Source of the DNA: JALZUE01 sp051251725
GTDB lineage: Bacteria; Pseudomonadota; Gammaproteobacteria; Enterobacterales; Alteromonadaceae
Reading direction: 5' to 3'
Assembly (NCBI GenBank): GCA_051251725.1
Contig: JBPOFN010000009.1
Coordinates: 1 to 64,000 of the forward strand
Length of the DNA: 64,000 bases
Shown here: positions 8,893 through 16,564 of the stretch, in pieces
Layout of the letters: each line of letters opens with the position of its first letter
Position numbering within the stretch: the first letter of the stretch is position 1
Translations under genes and position numbers: made by a program
The notes under the pieces: model-generated
Told to the model about the DNA's origin: nothing
What the model saw: only the letters and a program-made list of their open reading frames with translations
The model's database searches: none

Positions 8893-9972
8893 ATGAAAGA
8901 ATATAAGAATAAAAACATGTTCAAGATAAAAAACCTGCTCACTAAATTTGTTGTTATTGCTGCCGCTATAATGTTAAGTACGAGCGCAATAGCAGACGAT
9001 TATCACCCCGCTTACCTTGAAATAACACAAACTAGTCACGAGCAATTCAGTGTTACTTGGAAGCTGCCAACAAAACCAGCCAATACCAGTTCAATACTCG
9101 AACTTTTATGGTCTGATGATATAAAGCTGCTATCAAGCGAGCAAGGTACGCGCATTAATGAGCTAGATATTATCAACAGTAGAATTATCCACGCGGATAA
9201 CTTAGCCGCGGCATCTGTTACTGTGCTTGGCTTAACACAAGTTAACATTGATGTTTTAGTACGAATTGAGTATTTAAATAACGTGGTTGAAACCGCTCGG
9301 CTATCCGCTAAAAATTCCGCTTATCAGTTTATTGGTAAAGCTGATTTGATAAGCGTTGCTAAAACTTATACAATTTTTGGTATTGAACATATTCTTGAAG
9401 GCTACGACCATTTATTATTTGTTGCCTGCTTAGTATTTATCGCGGGCTCTTTGAAAAATATCTTGATCACTATTACCGGCTTTACCCTCGCCCACTCAGT
9501 GACATTAACCCTGTCAGCATTAGAGCTGGTCTACTTACCTATTGCGCCGATTGAAGCCATTATTGCGTTATCCATTGTCTTTTTAGCAAGAGAAATAGTA
9601 ATCAACAATCGTAATACCATTACTTGGCGTTACCCTATTGCGGTTTCAAGCAGTTTTGGTTTATTACACGGTTTCGGTTTTGCCTCGGCCTTAAGAGAAA
9701 TAGGCTTACCAACAACAGATATTGCCACGGCACTGGTGATGTTTAATGTCGGCGTCGAAATAGGACAAGTTTTGTTTGTACTGACGCTGGTCTCAGCTGC
9801 TTATCTCATCAAGCAGCTGTGGCAGCTCAAGCCAGCCCGTTTAGCATCAACTAAACACTCTGATCCAAGCTTAGCTAAAAAGACGTTTAAATTTCAGCAA
9901 TGCACAGGGCTGGTTATTGGTGTGGTCACTATGGGCTGGACTATAGAACGCGTCGCCAGCTTCTGGCTTTAG
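8893..9972 (+). CDS. HupE/UreJ family membrane protein
   Basis: 359 residues with a signal peptide ending near SAIADDYH, a periplasmic domain of about 120 residues, then six or more membrane helices. The HupE/UreJ signature is clear: GIEHILEGYDHLLFV, LAHSVTLTLSAL, LLHGFGFASALRE and MFNVGVEIGQVLF, with conserved His, Asp and Glu in helices. Relatives are nickel/cobalt permeases, but this signal-plus-domain subtype is widespread without hydrogenase or urease genes and its substrate is unproven. An internal ATG at 8917 could be the true start. Last gene of the iclR-isomerase-hupE run. Confidence 0.8.
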   Translation: MKEYKNKNMFKIKNLLTKFVVIAAAIMLSTSAIADDYHPAYLEITQTSHEQFSVTWKLPTKPANTSSILELLWSDDIKLLSSEQGTRINELDIINSRIIHADNLAAASVTVLGLTQVNIDVLVRIEYLNNVVETARLSAKNSAYQFIGKADLISVAKTYTIFGIEHILEGYDHLLFVACLVFIAGSLKNILITITGFTLAHSVTLTLSALELVYLPIAPIEAIIALSIVFLAREIVINNRNTITWRYPIAVSSSFGLLHGFGFASALREIGLPTTDIATALVMFNVGVEIGQVLFVLTLVSAAYLIKQLWQLKPARLASTKHSDPSLAKKTFKFQQCTGLVIGVVTMGWTIERVASFWL

Positions 9973-10007
9973 TTATTTTTGCTTAAAGTTATTTAAAAGA
10001 ATTAACT

Positions 10008-10778
10008 TTAAGCAAGCCAGCTGGCAACTTCAGCTAATGCCGGCAATTTATCATCATCTTGTGGCCAATATTCTAAGCCAACATACCCTTGATAACCGGT
10101 TTGTTCGATCGCCATAAACACTTGTCGGTAATTAATTTCACCGCGCTGTAATTCATGGCGCCCTGGATTGCCAGCCGCATGAAAATGACCAATTTTATCA
10201 ATATTATTCACGATATTATTAATTAAGTGCCCTTCACTTATCTGCTGATGGTAAATATCAAATAACACTTTCACGTGCGAGCTGTTAACCGCATCAATTA
10301 TTTCAAACGCTTCTTTACTGTGAACTAAAAAGTAACCTTGGTGATCAACCAAGTCATTTAACGGTTCAATAACTAGGGTAATATCTGCCTTTTCTAAATA
10401 CGGCGCCGCTGCTTTTAAGCCATCAATTAACGATTGTTTTTGTTGTTCACGGCTAACCTTTGGCAACAAGTCACCCACTTGAGAAATTAATATTTTAGTA
10501 TTTAACTCCTGAGCGGCAGCTATCGATGCTTGTAAGCCTAGTAAATATTCGGCTCTTTTACTTGTATCAACCAAGCTAATAAATTTGGTACAACAGGCCG
10601 ATATTGTTAATTGATGTTGCTCTTGTGCTTGTTTTAACGCGCTTAGGTCTTTATCCCACCAGCCCCAGAATTCAATCGCAGAAATATTAGCTTGTTTAGT
10701 TTGCGCACAAGCCTGTGCAAAAGACTCGCCAGCAAAAACAGCATCAATACAAACAGAGGGAGTTAAATTTTTAGTCAT
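10008..10778 (-). CDS. Hydroxypyruvate isomerase-like TIM-barrel enzyme
   Basis: 256 residues, xylose-isomerase-like TIM barrel of the Hyi/OtnI family. Metal-site residues are visible: the Glu in VIEPLND, the Asp in VLFDIYHQQ, the His in GHFHAAGNPGRHE and the Glu in GLEYWPQDD. It should interconvert a small hydroxy-aldehyde/ketone pair such as hydroxypyruvate and tartronate semialdehyde, but the family is broad. It is convergent with the HupE gene and sits head-to-head with the Dabb gene. A companion reductase is not present in the window. An 11-bp stem-loop at 9981-10013 overlaps its stop codon but has no T-run. Confidence 0.75.
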   Translation of the reverse strand: MTKNLTPSVCIDAVFAGESFAQACAQTKQANISAIEFWGWWDKDLSALKQAQEQHQLTISACCTKFISLVDTSKRAEYLLGLQASIAAAQELNTKILISQVGDLLPKVSREQQKQSLIDGLKAAAPYLEKADITLVIEPLNDLVDHQGYFLVHSKEAFEIIDAVNSSHVKVLFDIYHQQISEGHLINNIVNNIDKIGHFHAAGNPGRHELQRGEINYRQVFMAIEQTGYQGYVGLEYWPQDDDKLPALAEVASWLA

Positions 10779-10939
10779 AATTATCCATTTTATTTATCAT
10801 TCGCCACTAATCTATGCCATGAACCTATTACCTAAATCGGCTATTAGTGATAAAAATATCAATATAGACATCAGGTATTAGTTTTTATATGGTAGATCTC
10901 TATTTTATTAGTGATCACCTCAAAGATTCAAGATAAATC

Positions 10940-11230
10940 ATGATATTACATACCGTAGCTTTTAAACTTAAACATCAGCAAAACTCTGTTGATGAAGCAA
11001 AATTTATCACTCGCGCAAAACAACTAGCAGATATAACTTCAGTTAATAATTTTCAGGTTTTAAAACAAATCAGTAGCAAAAATAGTTTTGATTTTGCGCT
11101 ATCAATGGAGTTTAACAATAATGATGATTATCAATTTTATAATCATCATCCGCAACATATCGATTTTGTTGAAAATTATTGGCTTAAAGAAGTAGTTGAT
11201 TTTATTGAACTTGATTATCAAGTCGATTAG
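10940..11230 (+). CDS. Dabb (stress-responsive alpha/beta barrel) domain protein
   Basis: 96 residues beginning MILHTVAFKLKH, the usual start of Dabb ferredoxin-like dimeric barrels. The typical final part (YNHHPQHIDFVENYWLKEVVDFIELDY) is also present. Such proteins are often isomerase or cyclase-like accessory enzymes in catabolic clusters. It shares an intergenic promoter region with the divergent hydroxypyruvate-isomerase-like gene, where the word ATTAGTGAT occurs twice. Function is unknown beyond the fold. Confidence 0.75.
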   Translation: MILHTVAFKLKHQQNSVDEAKFITRAKQLADITSVNNFQVLKQISSKNSFDFALSMEFNNNDDYQFYNHHPQHIDFVENYWLKEVVDFIELDYQVD

Positions 11231-11357
11231 CGGCTATATTTTCTACTTCACTTTATCGCGCTCGCGACATTATTAACGAGTCAGCGTAACAACAGGCTTA
11301 CTTTTCATAAGTGAGTTAATTGGCAATAAAAATAGTTAGCAAAAGGATCTGCTATTA

Positions 11358-11777
11358 ATGAATAATTGTAAACAACAAGTCTTGTTAACTTTCGGGCGTT
11401 TTAGCGCCTTGTTTTTATTATTATTTTTTCCAAGCGTTGCCCATGCTTCTTATTTAGAAGGCTTTTTCGCTTTTGTTATGCTAGTTGTTGCAATCCCGAT
11501 AGTATTAATTTTTTTTATTGGCACTTTATTTCTTTTAAATAGAAACCGCTTTCATCAGCGCCAATTTACCTTTAATTATTGTCTCAGTTGGTTTATTGCC
11601 TTGAAGTTAGTATGGATTGCCAGTTCGGTTTATTCATTAAAAGTGTCAGATCAAGAATCACCGCTGATCTTGTTAGCTGGTTTTATCATCTTTTATTTAA
11701 TTATTGTTTTACCTGGCGTATTTCAATATAAAAGTAATAGTCGCGATAAAGCTGATATGGCAGTAAAGTCAGAGTAG
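11358..11777 (+). CDS. Small membrane protein, unknown
   Basis: 139 residues. A signal-like hydrophobic N-terminus (FSALFLLLFFPSVAHA) is followed by three membrane segments at about residues 35-58, 72-92 and 100-120, and a short charged tail. I do not recognise the family. The ATG is preceded by AAAAGGA at good distance. Base composition matches the neighbours. Confidence 0.6.
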   Translation: MNNCKQQVLLTFGRFSALFLLLFFPSVAHASYLEGFFAFVMLVVAIPIVLIFFIGTLFLLNRNRFHQRQFTFNYCLSWFIALKLVWIASSVYSLKVSDQESPLILLAGFIIFYLIIVLPGVFQYKSNSRDKADMAVKSE

Positions 11778-11796
11778 GATGAGTAAAAAAGACACC

Positions 11797-11818
11797 TTAA
11801 TTCAAATATTTGAATTAA
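11797..11818. promoter_or_regulatory. Perfect 22-bp palindrome
   Basis: A 22-bp perfect dyad centred on CAAATATTTG, 42 nt upstream of the next gene. Its position suggests an operator, but it could also be an AT-rich hairpin in the leader. No regulator is assignable. Confidence 0.45.
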
Positions 11819-11859
11819 TATTCGCATCACATTAAAGGTAGTAAAATTAAGGTACTAAA

Positions 11860-12207
11860 ATGACAAAATCAACAAAAGCTGTGCTCTTTTCTGCTTTGTT
11901 ATATCCTGGCGCAGGCCACTACTTACTTAAAAAATATATTAGCGCGGCTATCTTCGCCTTACTATTTTCAGTACCGTTATTTTTAGTAATGAGCGATATT
12001 ATCGCCAAAGCCAAGCAAGTAGCCGATAAAATTACCCGCGGTGAGATCCCATTAAATATTGATGCTATCTCTGCCTCGCTTACTAGTATTACAGGCCCTG
12101 ATGCCCAAACGCTGAATTACCAAATTTATTTCATGGTTATTATCTGGGTTATCGCTATTGTAGACACTTATCGAATTAGCCGACAAAAAGTTATCGCAAA
12201 ACATTAA
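11860..12207 (+). CDS. Small membrane protein, unknown
   Basis: 115 residues with the N-terminal motif LFSALLYPGAGHYLLKKY and two to three membrane helices (about 20-47 and 90-106), ending in a short cytoplasmic tail. The PGAGH(Y/F)xL segment recalls small TM2-like or DUF5683-like proteins, which I cannot confirm. The gene is alone, with a palindrome in its leader. Confidence 0.55.
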   Translation: MTKSTKAVLFSALLYPGAGHYLLKKYISAAIFALLFSVPLFLVMSDIIAKAKQVADKITRGEIPLNIDAISASLTSITGPDAQTLNYQIYFMVIIWVIAIVDTYRISRQKVIAKH

Positions 12208-12412
12208 CATGGCGCTTTAAGTATTGTTAATAACGATTTATATTGGCCTTTGACCGACAATAAAACCCTACTACTGATATCGTACTCTAGCTACAGGGCT
12301 CAATAGTTGAAAATGTAAGCCTCGTTATAATTTAACTTTACCTTATTGGTAATTAAAAAATGTTGGACTAGTTTTAATTTAAGTATGAAGTACAACTTTA
12401 CATGGCGGTAAA

Positions 12413-12907
12413 CTTATGAAAAAAAAACGGATTTACATTAATAGAATTAGTCGTTGTTATTGTAATTCTCGGGATCCTTTCCGCCACCGCCTTACCGCGC
12501 TTTGTTGACCTTAACAGTGATGCCAATAAAGCCGTGACCACTTCAGCTATGAGCAGCTTATTCAGCGCAGCAACGCAACTCAACTCAATTTAAAGTGTAT
12601 AATTCAAGATGAGCCTACAAGTGTTGATTCAAATGGTAATACTATTTTGATGAGTGATGAAGGCTATCCGACCAGCGCTGCAAGTACTCATTCCGGCTGT
12701 GTAGAAATTTGGAATAACCTGATGGATAGCTCAATGAATATTATTAGCTACCCTGGCGCAACCGCCGTAACTGAGTGGTCAGCATTAAGATTTGGCCCTG
12801 CCTGTGTTTATATTAATCATAGTGGTAGCGTGTTCTCAAGTACTAGCACCCCTTTTTTCTCTTACTTTCCAGCTACAGGTACTGGCGCAGGCTTTAATAT
12901 TGATTAA
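12413..12907 (+). pseudogene. Type IV pilin-like (MSHA-type) gene, frameshifted
   Basis: The start reads ATG plus nine A, giving a nonsense frame. With eight A it reads MKKKNGFTLIELVVVIVILG, the canonical prepilin cleavage site and hydrophobic helix. That frame continues ILSATALPRFVDLNSDANKA, as in MSHA-type pilins, then stops near 12593. A second shift near 12585-12595 is needed to join the C-terminal part (EPTSVDSNGN, then the frame through 12907, with two Cys that could form the pilin disulfide loop). The two shifts restore the original phase. Either this is a decayed gene or the A9 tract is a slippage switch or sequence error. Joined length is about 165 residues, normal for such pilins. 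No other pilin genes adjoin. Confidence 0.75.
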
Positions 12908-13154
12908 CTCAAAGCTACTTAAACCTCAAGCCCAAGTATAATGTTTTAGCGATAGAAGAACATTATACTTTCCAGCAACAAAGTGCTGCGCTTATTTCGT
13001 GATATTCGGTTATTGCGCCAAAGAAAAAAGTACATACCAGTTAACTTACCAGTGTGAGATACTGCCGCGCTATATGTTTTGGCTTAATTGCGAATTAACT
13101 AAAATATAACTTTATTTCCTTTAAATATCTGAATTACTTTCTGGAGTTTATTAC

Positions 13155-13607
13155 ATGAATAGCATTGATCTATTTGTAAAAAATTGGGCCTCTAAGTCGA
13201 TGATGGTGCCAATTAACAGCGCGGATATTGCCGAGCTTGAAACTAGATTATGCGCCATTTTACCCGACGCCTATAAGTATTTAATTAGCACTTATGGTTT
13301 AGTGCACACTCCCAATGTCCTCACTAAAATTTGTGACTTAAATGTCGCAATCTCCGAAGTACAAGATTTTTTAAGCCTAGACGACGTTGCAGCTTTATCT
13401 AAACTTTATGAGCTCAGTGGTATGCCTAAAGGGCATATTTTGTTTGCCTCCGATTGCAAAGGCAATATGTTTTGCTTTAAGCAAAGTGATTGCGCCAGCT
13501 CGCAGCCCGATAGTCCAGTTTGGTTTTATGACCATGGTTTATCAACCGTTAACAAAGTTGCTGATTCGTTTACCTTATGGTTAGCCCAATTCAATAAGCT
13601 TCAATAA
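13155..13607 (+). CDS. SMI1/KNR4 (SUKH) family immunity-type protein
   Basis: 150 residues of the SUKH superfamily. Characteristic parts are LPDAYKYLISTYG (about 36-48), HILFASDCKGNMFCF (about 94-108) and VWFYDHG with VADSFTLWLAQF at the end. Many members are antitoxins of contact-dependent or polymorphic toxins. Here no toxin gene is adjacent, so it may be an orphan immunity gene or a housekeeping SUKH protein. It lies 180 bp upstream of the ettA start and the integrated element, so it may itself have come with an earlier insertion (inference). Confidence 0.75.
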   Translation: MNSIDLFVKNWASKSMMVPINSADIAELETRLCAILPDAYKYLISTYGLVHTPNVLTKICDLNVAISEVQDFLSLDDVAALSKLYELSGMPKGHILFASDCKGNMFCFKQSDCASSQPDSPVWFYDHGLSTVNKVADSFTLWLAQFNKLQ

Positions 13608-13712
13608 ACGTTAATAGAGCGCAACGCCATTACTAAGTTTGGTATCTTTAACTAACTCGTAGTACATCAAGTACCTGTATCAACATGGCTAACACAACTT
13701 AGCTTTAACATT

Positions 13713-13745
13713 ACTAGACTGTTTCCTAGTTGATACTCTACAATA
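13713..13745 (-). pseudogene. Remnant of a serine recombinase N-terminus
   Basis: Read on the minus strand this encodes YCRVSTRKQSS, matching the catalytic-serine segment YCRVSTSEQSS of the integrase at the right end of the element. No start codon precedes it in frame (TAA upstream) and a TAG follows 4 codons later. At the DNA level it is part of a 33-bp block that is 30/33 identical to 20617-20649. It may be a scar of an earlier element, or a promoter that happens to share this sequence. Confidence 0.45.
13715..13744 (+). promoter_or_regulatory. Probable promoter of the original ettA 5' end
   Basis: TAGACT, an 18-bp spacer and TACAAT resemble a sigma-70 -35/-10 pair, 42 bp upstream of the left ettA start. 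The same hexamers and spacing occur at the right junction. Confidence 0.5.
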
Positions 13746-13786
13746 CAGCCAATTTAATTCGTTAATTTAACTAAAAGGTTTCTTTC

Positions 13787-13861
13787 ATGGCTTTGCCAGA
13801 TAAATTTATCTATTCAATGCACCGCGTTAGCAAAGTAGTTCCGCCTAAACGCACACCTTAA
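13787..13861 (+). pseudogene. Disconnected 5' end of ettA (24 codons)
   Basis: ATG preceded by AAAAGG, encoding MALPDKFIYSMHRVSKVVPP and then KRTP before TAA. The MHRVSKVVPPKR segment is the normal start of EttA proteins. The reading frame leaves ettA just after AAACGCAC (13847-13854), where the element begins. It is the left junction of the insertion and is still linked to a promoter, so a 24-residue peptide may be made. Confidence 0.85.
13847..13854 (+). repeat. Left junction core (attL)
   Basis: AAACGCAC, codons for Lys-Arg-Thr of the original ettA 5' end. It matches 7/8 the right core. The exact crossover bases cannot be set without an empty site. Confidence 0.55.
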
Positions 13862-13893
13862 GAAATTAAAATAATTTATATAAAACCCTATTT

Positions 13894-14115
13894 TTAATCA
13901 GGTTTATCTTTAAATAAGTCTTTAATATCAATATCTAAAGCTGAACAAATATCATAAATTTTTAATATCGTAATATTTCGTTCTCCTCTTTCTATCCTTC
14001 CCATATAGCTTCTTTCATTATTAGATAGTTCGGCAAGTTTTTCTTGTGATATCCCTTTGTGCTTCCTAATCTCCTTAATACGTTTTCCAATAATAACTAG
14101 CCTTTTATCATTCAC
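13894..14115 (-). CDS. XRE-family helix-turn-helix regulator
   Basis: A small Cro/C1-type DNA-binding protein of about 73 residues if started at GTG 14115 (NDKRLVIIGKRIKEIRKHKG). Open frame extends to a TTG at 14151, through an ATG at 14133. The helix-turn-helix is clear: GISQEKLAELSNNERSYMGR followed by IERGERNITILKIYDICSAL. I prefer 14115, because the longer starts lie inside the palindrome that is probably its own operator. The protein resembles restriction-modification controllers and ICE regulators. It diverges from the K+ channel gene and likely controls both itself and the channel cluster. Confidence 0.8.
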   Translation of the reverse strand: MNDKRLVIIGKRIKEIRKHKGISQEKLAELSNNERSYMGRIERGERNITILKIYDICSALDIDIKDLFKDKPD

Positions 14116-14116
14116 A

Positions 14117-14148
14117 ATATTTCTACCAAACATAAAAGGTAGAAATAT
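14117..14148. promoter_or_regulatory. Palindromic operator at the XRE gene start
   Basis: Perfect 11-bp arms ATATTTCTACC (14117-14127 on the plus strand) and GGTAGAAATAT (14138-14148) with a 10-bp spacer, adjoining the likely start of the XRE gene. The place and size fit autoregulation by an XRE dimer. Confidence 0.65.
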
Positions 14149-14244
14149 CAATTTTTAGGTCATATAATACCACGGCTTATATAACCATTTTTATGCTGAT
14201 TTATTAACTAATGGATTTAATATCAATCGTACAAAGGGCATTTC

Positions 14245-14988
14245 ATGGAAGATGTTGAAAATGAAAAGTATCAAAAGCCATCTACTAATATTAAAAAAAG
14301 TTTATCGATACTTTTTAATATTGAAAATCCGATAGGTAGAAAGTTTAGATTAACAATTCAAGGGTTAATCATTTTATCGATTTTATTATTTTCTATTGAA
14401 ACATTACCCAATTTACCCGTATGGGTTAAAAGCTCACTTTATGTCTGCGAAATAATAATAATTTCGATTTTCACATTAGAATATATGATCCATATTTATA
14501 TCAGTGAAAATAAAAGAAAATTTGTATTTAGCTTTTACGGAATTGTCGATTTATTAACAATACTCCCTTTTTACTTATCCCTATTAAGTTTAACGGGTCT
14601 GGACTTACGATTTTTAAGAATGTTACGGCTTATAAGATTGCTGAAACTTTTTGAGCATAGCAAAACAATCAAAAGGTTTAGTAGAGCAATTGCAAGTATT
14701 AAATATGATCTTTTGTTATTTAGCGCAATAACAATCGGAATTCTATTTTTCTCAGCCATTGTAATGTACTTTTGCGAAAGAAATGCACAACCTGAAGTCT
14801 TTGCTTCTGTTTTTCATAGCTTATGGTGGTCGATAGTTACATTAACTACTGTTGGCTATGGTGATGTTTACCCTGTAACTTTACTTGGCAGAATGATGAC
14901 TTTTCTTTTGTTAATTTTAGGATTAGCTATCGTCAGTATACCTGCGGGTTTAATTGCTTCAGCACTATCAAATAATAAAGAAGAATAA
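14245..14988 (+). CDS. Six-transmembrane voltage-gated-type potassium channel
   Basis: 247 residues with S1 to S6. S1 is about 36-55, S2 62-85, S3 96-117, S4 120-140 with regular Arg (RFLRMLRLIRLLKLF), S5 155-178, the pore filter TTVGYGD at 201-207 and S6 215-238. The filter is canonical for K+ selectivity and the Arg ladder suggests voltage sensing. No cytoplasmic RCK or cyclic-nucleotide domain follows; the tail is only a few residues. RBS AAAGGG lies upstream of ATG. Cargo of the element under an XRE regulator. Possible roles are membrane-potential control or a growth-arrest effector; neither is shown by sequence. Confidence 0.9.
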   Translation: MEDVENEKYQKPSTNIKKSLSILFNIENPIGRKFRLTIQGLIILSILLFSIETLPNLPVWVKSSLYVCEIIIISIFTLEYMIHIYISENKRKFVFSFYGIVDLLTILPFYLSLLSLTGLDLRFLRMLRLIRLLKLFEHSKTIKRFSRAIASIKYDLLLFSAITIGILFFSAIVMYFCERNAQPEVFASVFHSLWWSIVTLTTVGYGDVYPVTLLGRMMTFLLLILGLAIVSIPAGLIASALSNNKEE

Positions 14989-14994
14989 CCCTAA

Positions 14995-15102
14995 ATGTTT
15001 ATATTTTTTTATATTTTAATCGCTTCTATATTTTCTTATTTAGTTCATATTTACTTTAACCGAGGTGGGAATGGATCTACTACATCGAAGGATTCCGAAT
15101 AA
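14995..15102 (+). CDS. Small membrane-segment ORF, probable severed N-terminus of the next gene
   Basis: 35 codons beginning MFIFFYILIASIFSYLVHIY, a single membrane helix followed by a polar linker, then TAA. The active paralog further right also has a membrane segment joined to its exonuclease domain, so this ORF is probably the N-terminal anchor of the DnaQ-like gene at 15065, detached by a +1 frame change between about 15060 and 15100. Confidence 0.5.
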   Translation: MFIFFYILIASIFSYLVHIYFNRGGNGSTTSKDSE

Positions 15103-15664
15103 GTTCATCATATTATGTATAGCGACAACAGGTTTAGATGTTGATTTTGATGAAGTTATTGAGGTTGGAGCCATAAAAGTAGAATGTACATCGCATTTTT
15201 TTGAAATAAAATACTTTGATGAACTTTTAGATTCAATTAATGATATTGCTACCTCCCCTGAAATTATAGAAACGAGCCACTTTCACGCTATTGTTGAAAG
15301 TGGTGTTGATATTCAAGACGATGTAACCGCCATAAACGGCTTTACTAACGACATCATTGACGACGAGGGTCAAGACTCTTTAATAGTTATTGATAAACTG
15401 ACTAATTTTATAGACGGACTACCGGTAATTACATATAGTAAATTTTTTACAAAACCGTTTTTAGATTTATTCTATGAGTACAATGGCAAAACAGCCCCAG
15501 AGGAAATTTACTGTATTCAATCACAATTAAGAAGAGCTATTATTCGGTTACCATCATATAAGTTAGAAGATGTTATAATTCATTTCAACATTGCATTATC
15601 TCGTAAATTTAAATCTTTAGATGATGCAAGGTTAGTATTAAAACTACTTAACAAGATATTATGA
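15065..15664 (+). CDS. DnaQ-fold exonuclease-like protein lacking catalytic residues
   Basis: About 199 residues, homologous along its length to the exonuclease at 17288-17989: IATTGLD against DLETTGLD, INGFTNDIIDDEGQ against ITGISTEIIEDEGR, GLPVITYSKFF against DLPIVAYNAKF, and LPSYKLEDV against LPSYKLVDM. The DEDDh catalytic set is nearly gone. The first Asp and Glu are Cys and Ala, the middle Asp is Thr, the His is Phe, and only the last Asp remains. So it is a pseudoenzyme or decaying copy. The start may be GTG 15065 or ATG 15071 (GAGGT site); the membrane anchor lies in the upstream ORF in another frame. Function is unknown; it could regulate or bind its active relative. Confidence 0.7.
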   Translation: MGMDLLHRRIPNKFIILCIATTGLDVDFDEVIEVGAIKVECTSHFFEIKYFDELLDSINDIATSPEIIETSHFHAIVESGVDIQDDVTAINGFTNDIIDDEGQDSLIVIDKLTNFIDGLPVITYSKFFTKPFLDLFYEYNGKTAPEEIYCIQSQLRRAIIRLPSYKLEDVIIHFNIALSRKFKSLDDARLVLKLLNKIL

Positions 15665-15752
15665 AAAATCACAGATACAGTTCGTTTTATAAAAAAAAAT
15701 TGCAGTTTACTCTTAACAATTCGTTAACAATACAATCAAACATGGAGAGAAA

Positions 15753-16402
15753 ATGAAAGTCTTACTATTAGTTGTTTCTGTACTTATCGCATCAGGATGT
15801 ACAACGGTTAAGTACAATGGATCGGATACTTTTGTAAAAGAAGTGAGCTACCCTGAAACAGGAAAAGTATAACTGTATTTGTTGGTGATCACCTTGTTCA
15901 AAAGGGGACTATTACAGAAGAAAATGTTTTAGTTGTCCATAAAACTATTGATGGTGTTGCTTACGATATTACTGCGAGAAAATACCCACAAATAGGTTAT
16001 GACGAAAAACGTGATTTCTACTCTTCAGTTGGAGTTGTTAAAGGTGCATTATCAGATCCTATTCAAGCTCTTGCTTTAGAAAAAAAAGAAAACGCTGAGC
16101 TATGCGTAGTAACGGTGTTTGGTGGGAGTGCTTGCTATGAAGGTGAGTATGAAAAAAAGAAACAGTTATCAGAAAGGGGTAATAGTTTTCAACAAACACT
16201 CATATACAGCGGCAGAGTCGGAAATAAAATAAATATTGGTTATAGAGAGTTTAGTAATAATACTGCCCGCCCAGCATTTAATAATGATGTTGAGTATGAT
16301 TTATCGTCATCTAACATTATTGGTTATAAAGGTGCTTCCATAGAAGTTATAAAAGCAGATAATAGTAGTATTACTTATAAATTAATTAAGAATTTCCCGT
16401 AA
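15753..16402 (+). pseudogene. Lipoprotein gene with a single-base frameshift
   Basis: ATG at 15753 with GGAGAGA upstream. The first frame gives a lipoprotein signal (LLLVVSVLIASGC) and stops at 15870 after 39 codons. Adding one A to the AAAA run at 15863-15866 joins it to a frame that stays open to 16402, giving a 216-residue protein. The second part reads KSITVFVGDHLVQKGTITEE and later DIQ-free polar sequence ending ITYKLIKNFP. I do not recognise the family. Either the gene is inactivated, the run slips in vivo, or the sequence has an indel. Confidence 0.65.
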
Positions 16403-16564
16403 AAAAGTTCTTGGTATCAACTAGAAGTGCAACAAAATACAATTTCACCAATGATTGTATTGATAGCTTTTTATAGCGTCAGGCTGGATTGATTCATATT
16501 GATCGAACCTGACAGTTCAGGTTAAGGTTTATTCACTTGTTTATGTAATATTGTTAAGTAAAGC

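Noticed and set aside
9981..10013. Intrinsic terminator between hupE and the isomerase gene
   Set aside because: A perfect 11-bp stem, but without T-run on either strand; may still be a hairpin of other use.
12935..12969. Terminator of the pilin gene
   Set aside because: An 11-bp AT-only-rich stem (AGTATAATGTT and complement) with a long loop and only two T after it.
13787..13861. A functional small protein gene
   Set aside because: The 24 codons are exactly the start of EttA cut at the junction; no sign of independent function.
13894..14151. Restriction-modification controller
   Set aside because: The XRE protein resembles C-proteins, but there is no methyltransferase or restriction enzyme gene near it.
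16506..16523. Resolvase terminator
   Set aside because: Inverted repeat AACCTGA/TCAGGTT lies after the resolvase stop but has no T-run on the minus strand; could be an operator.
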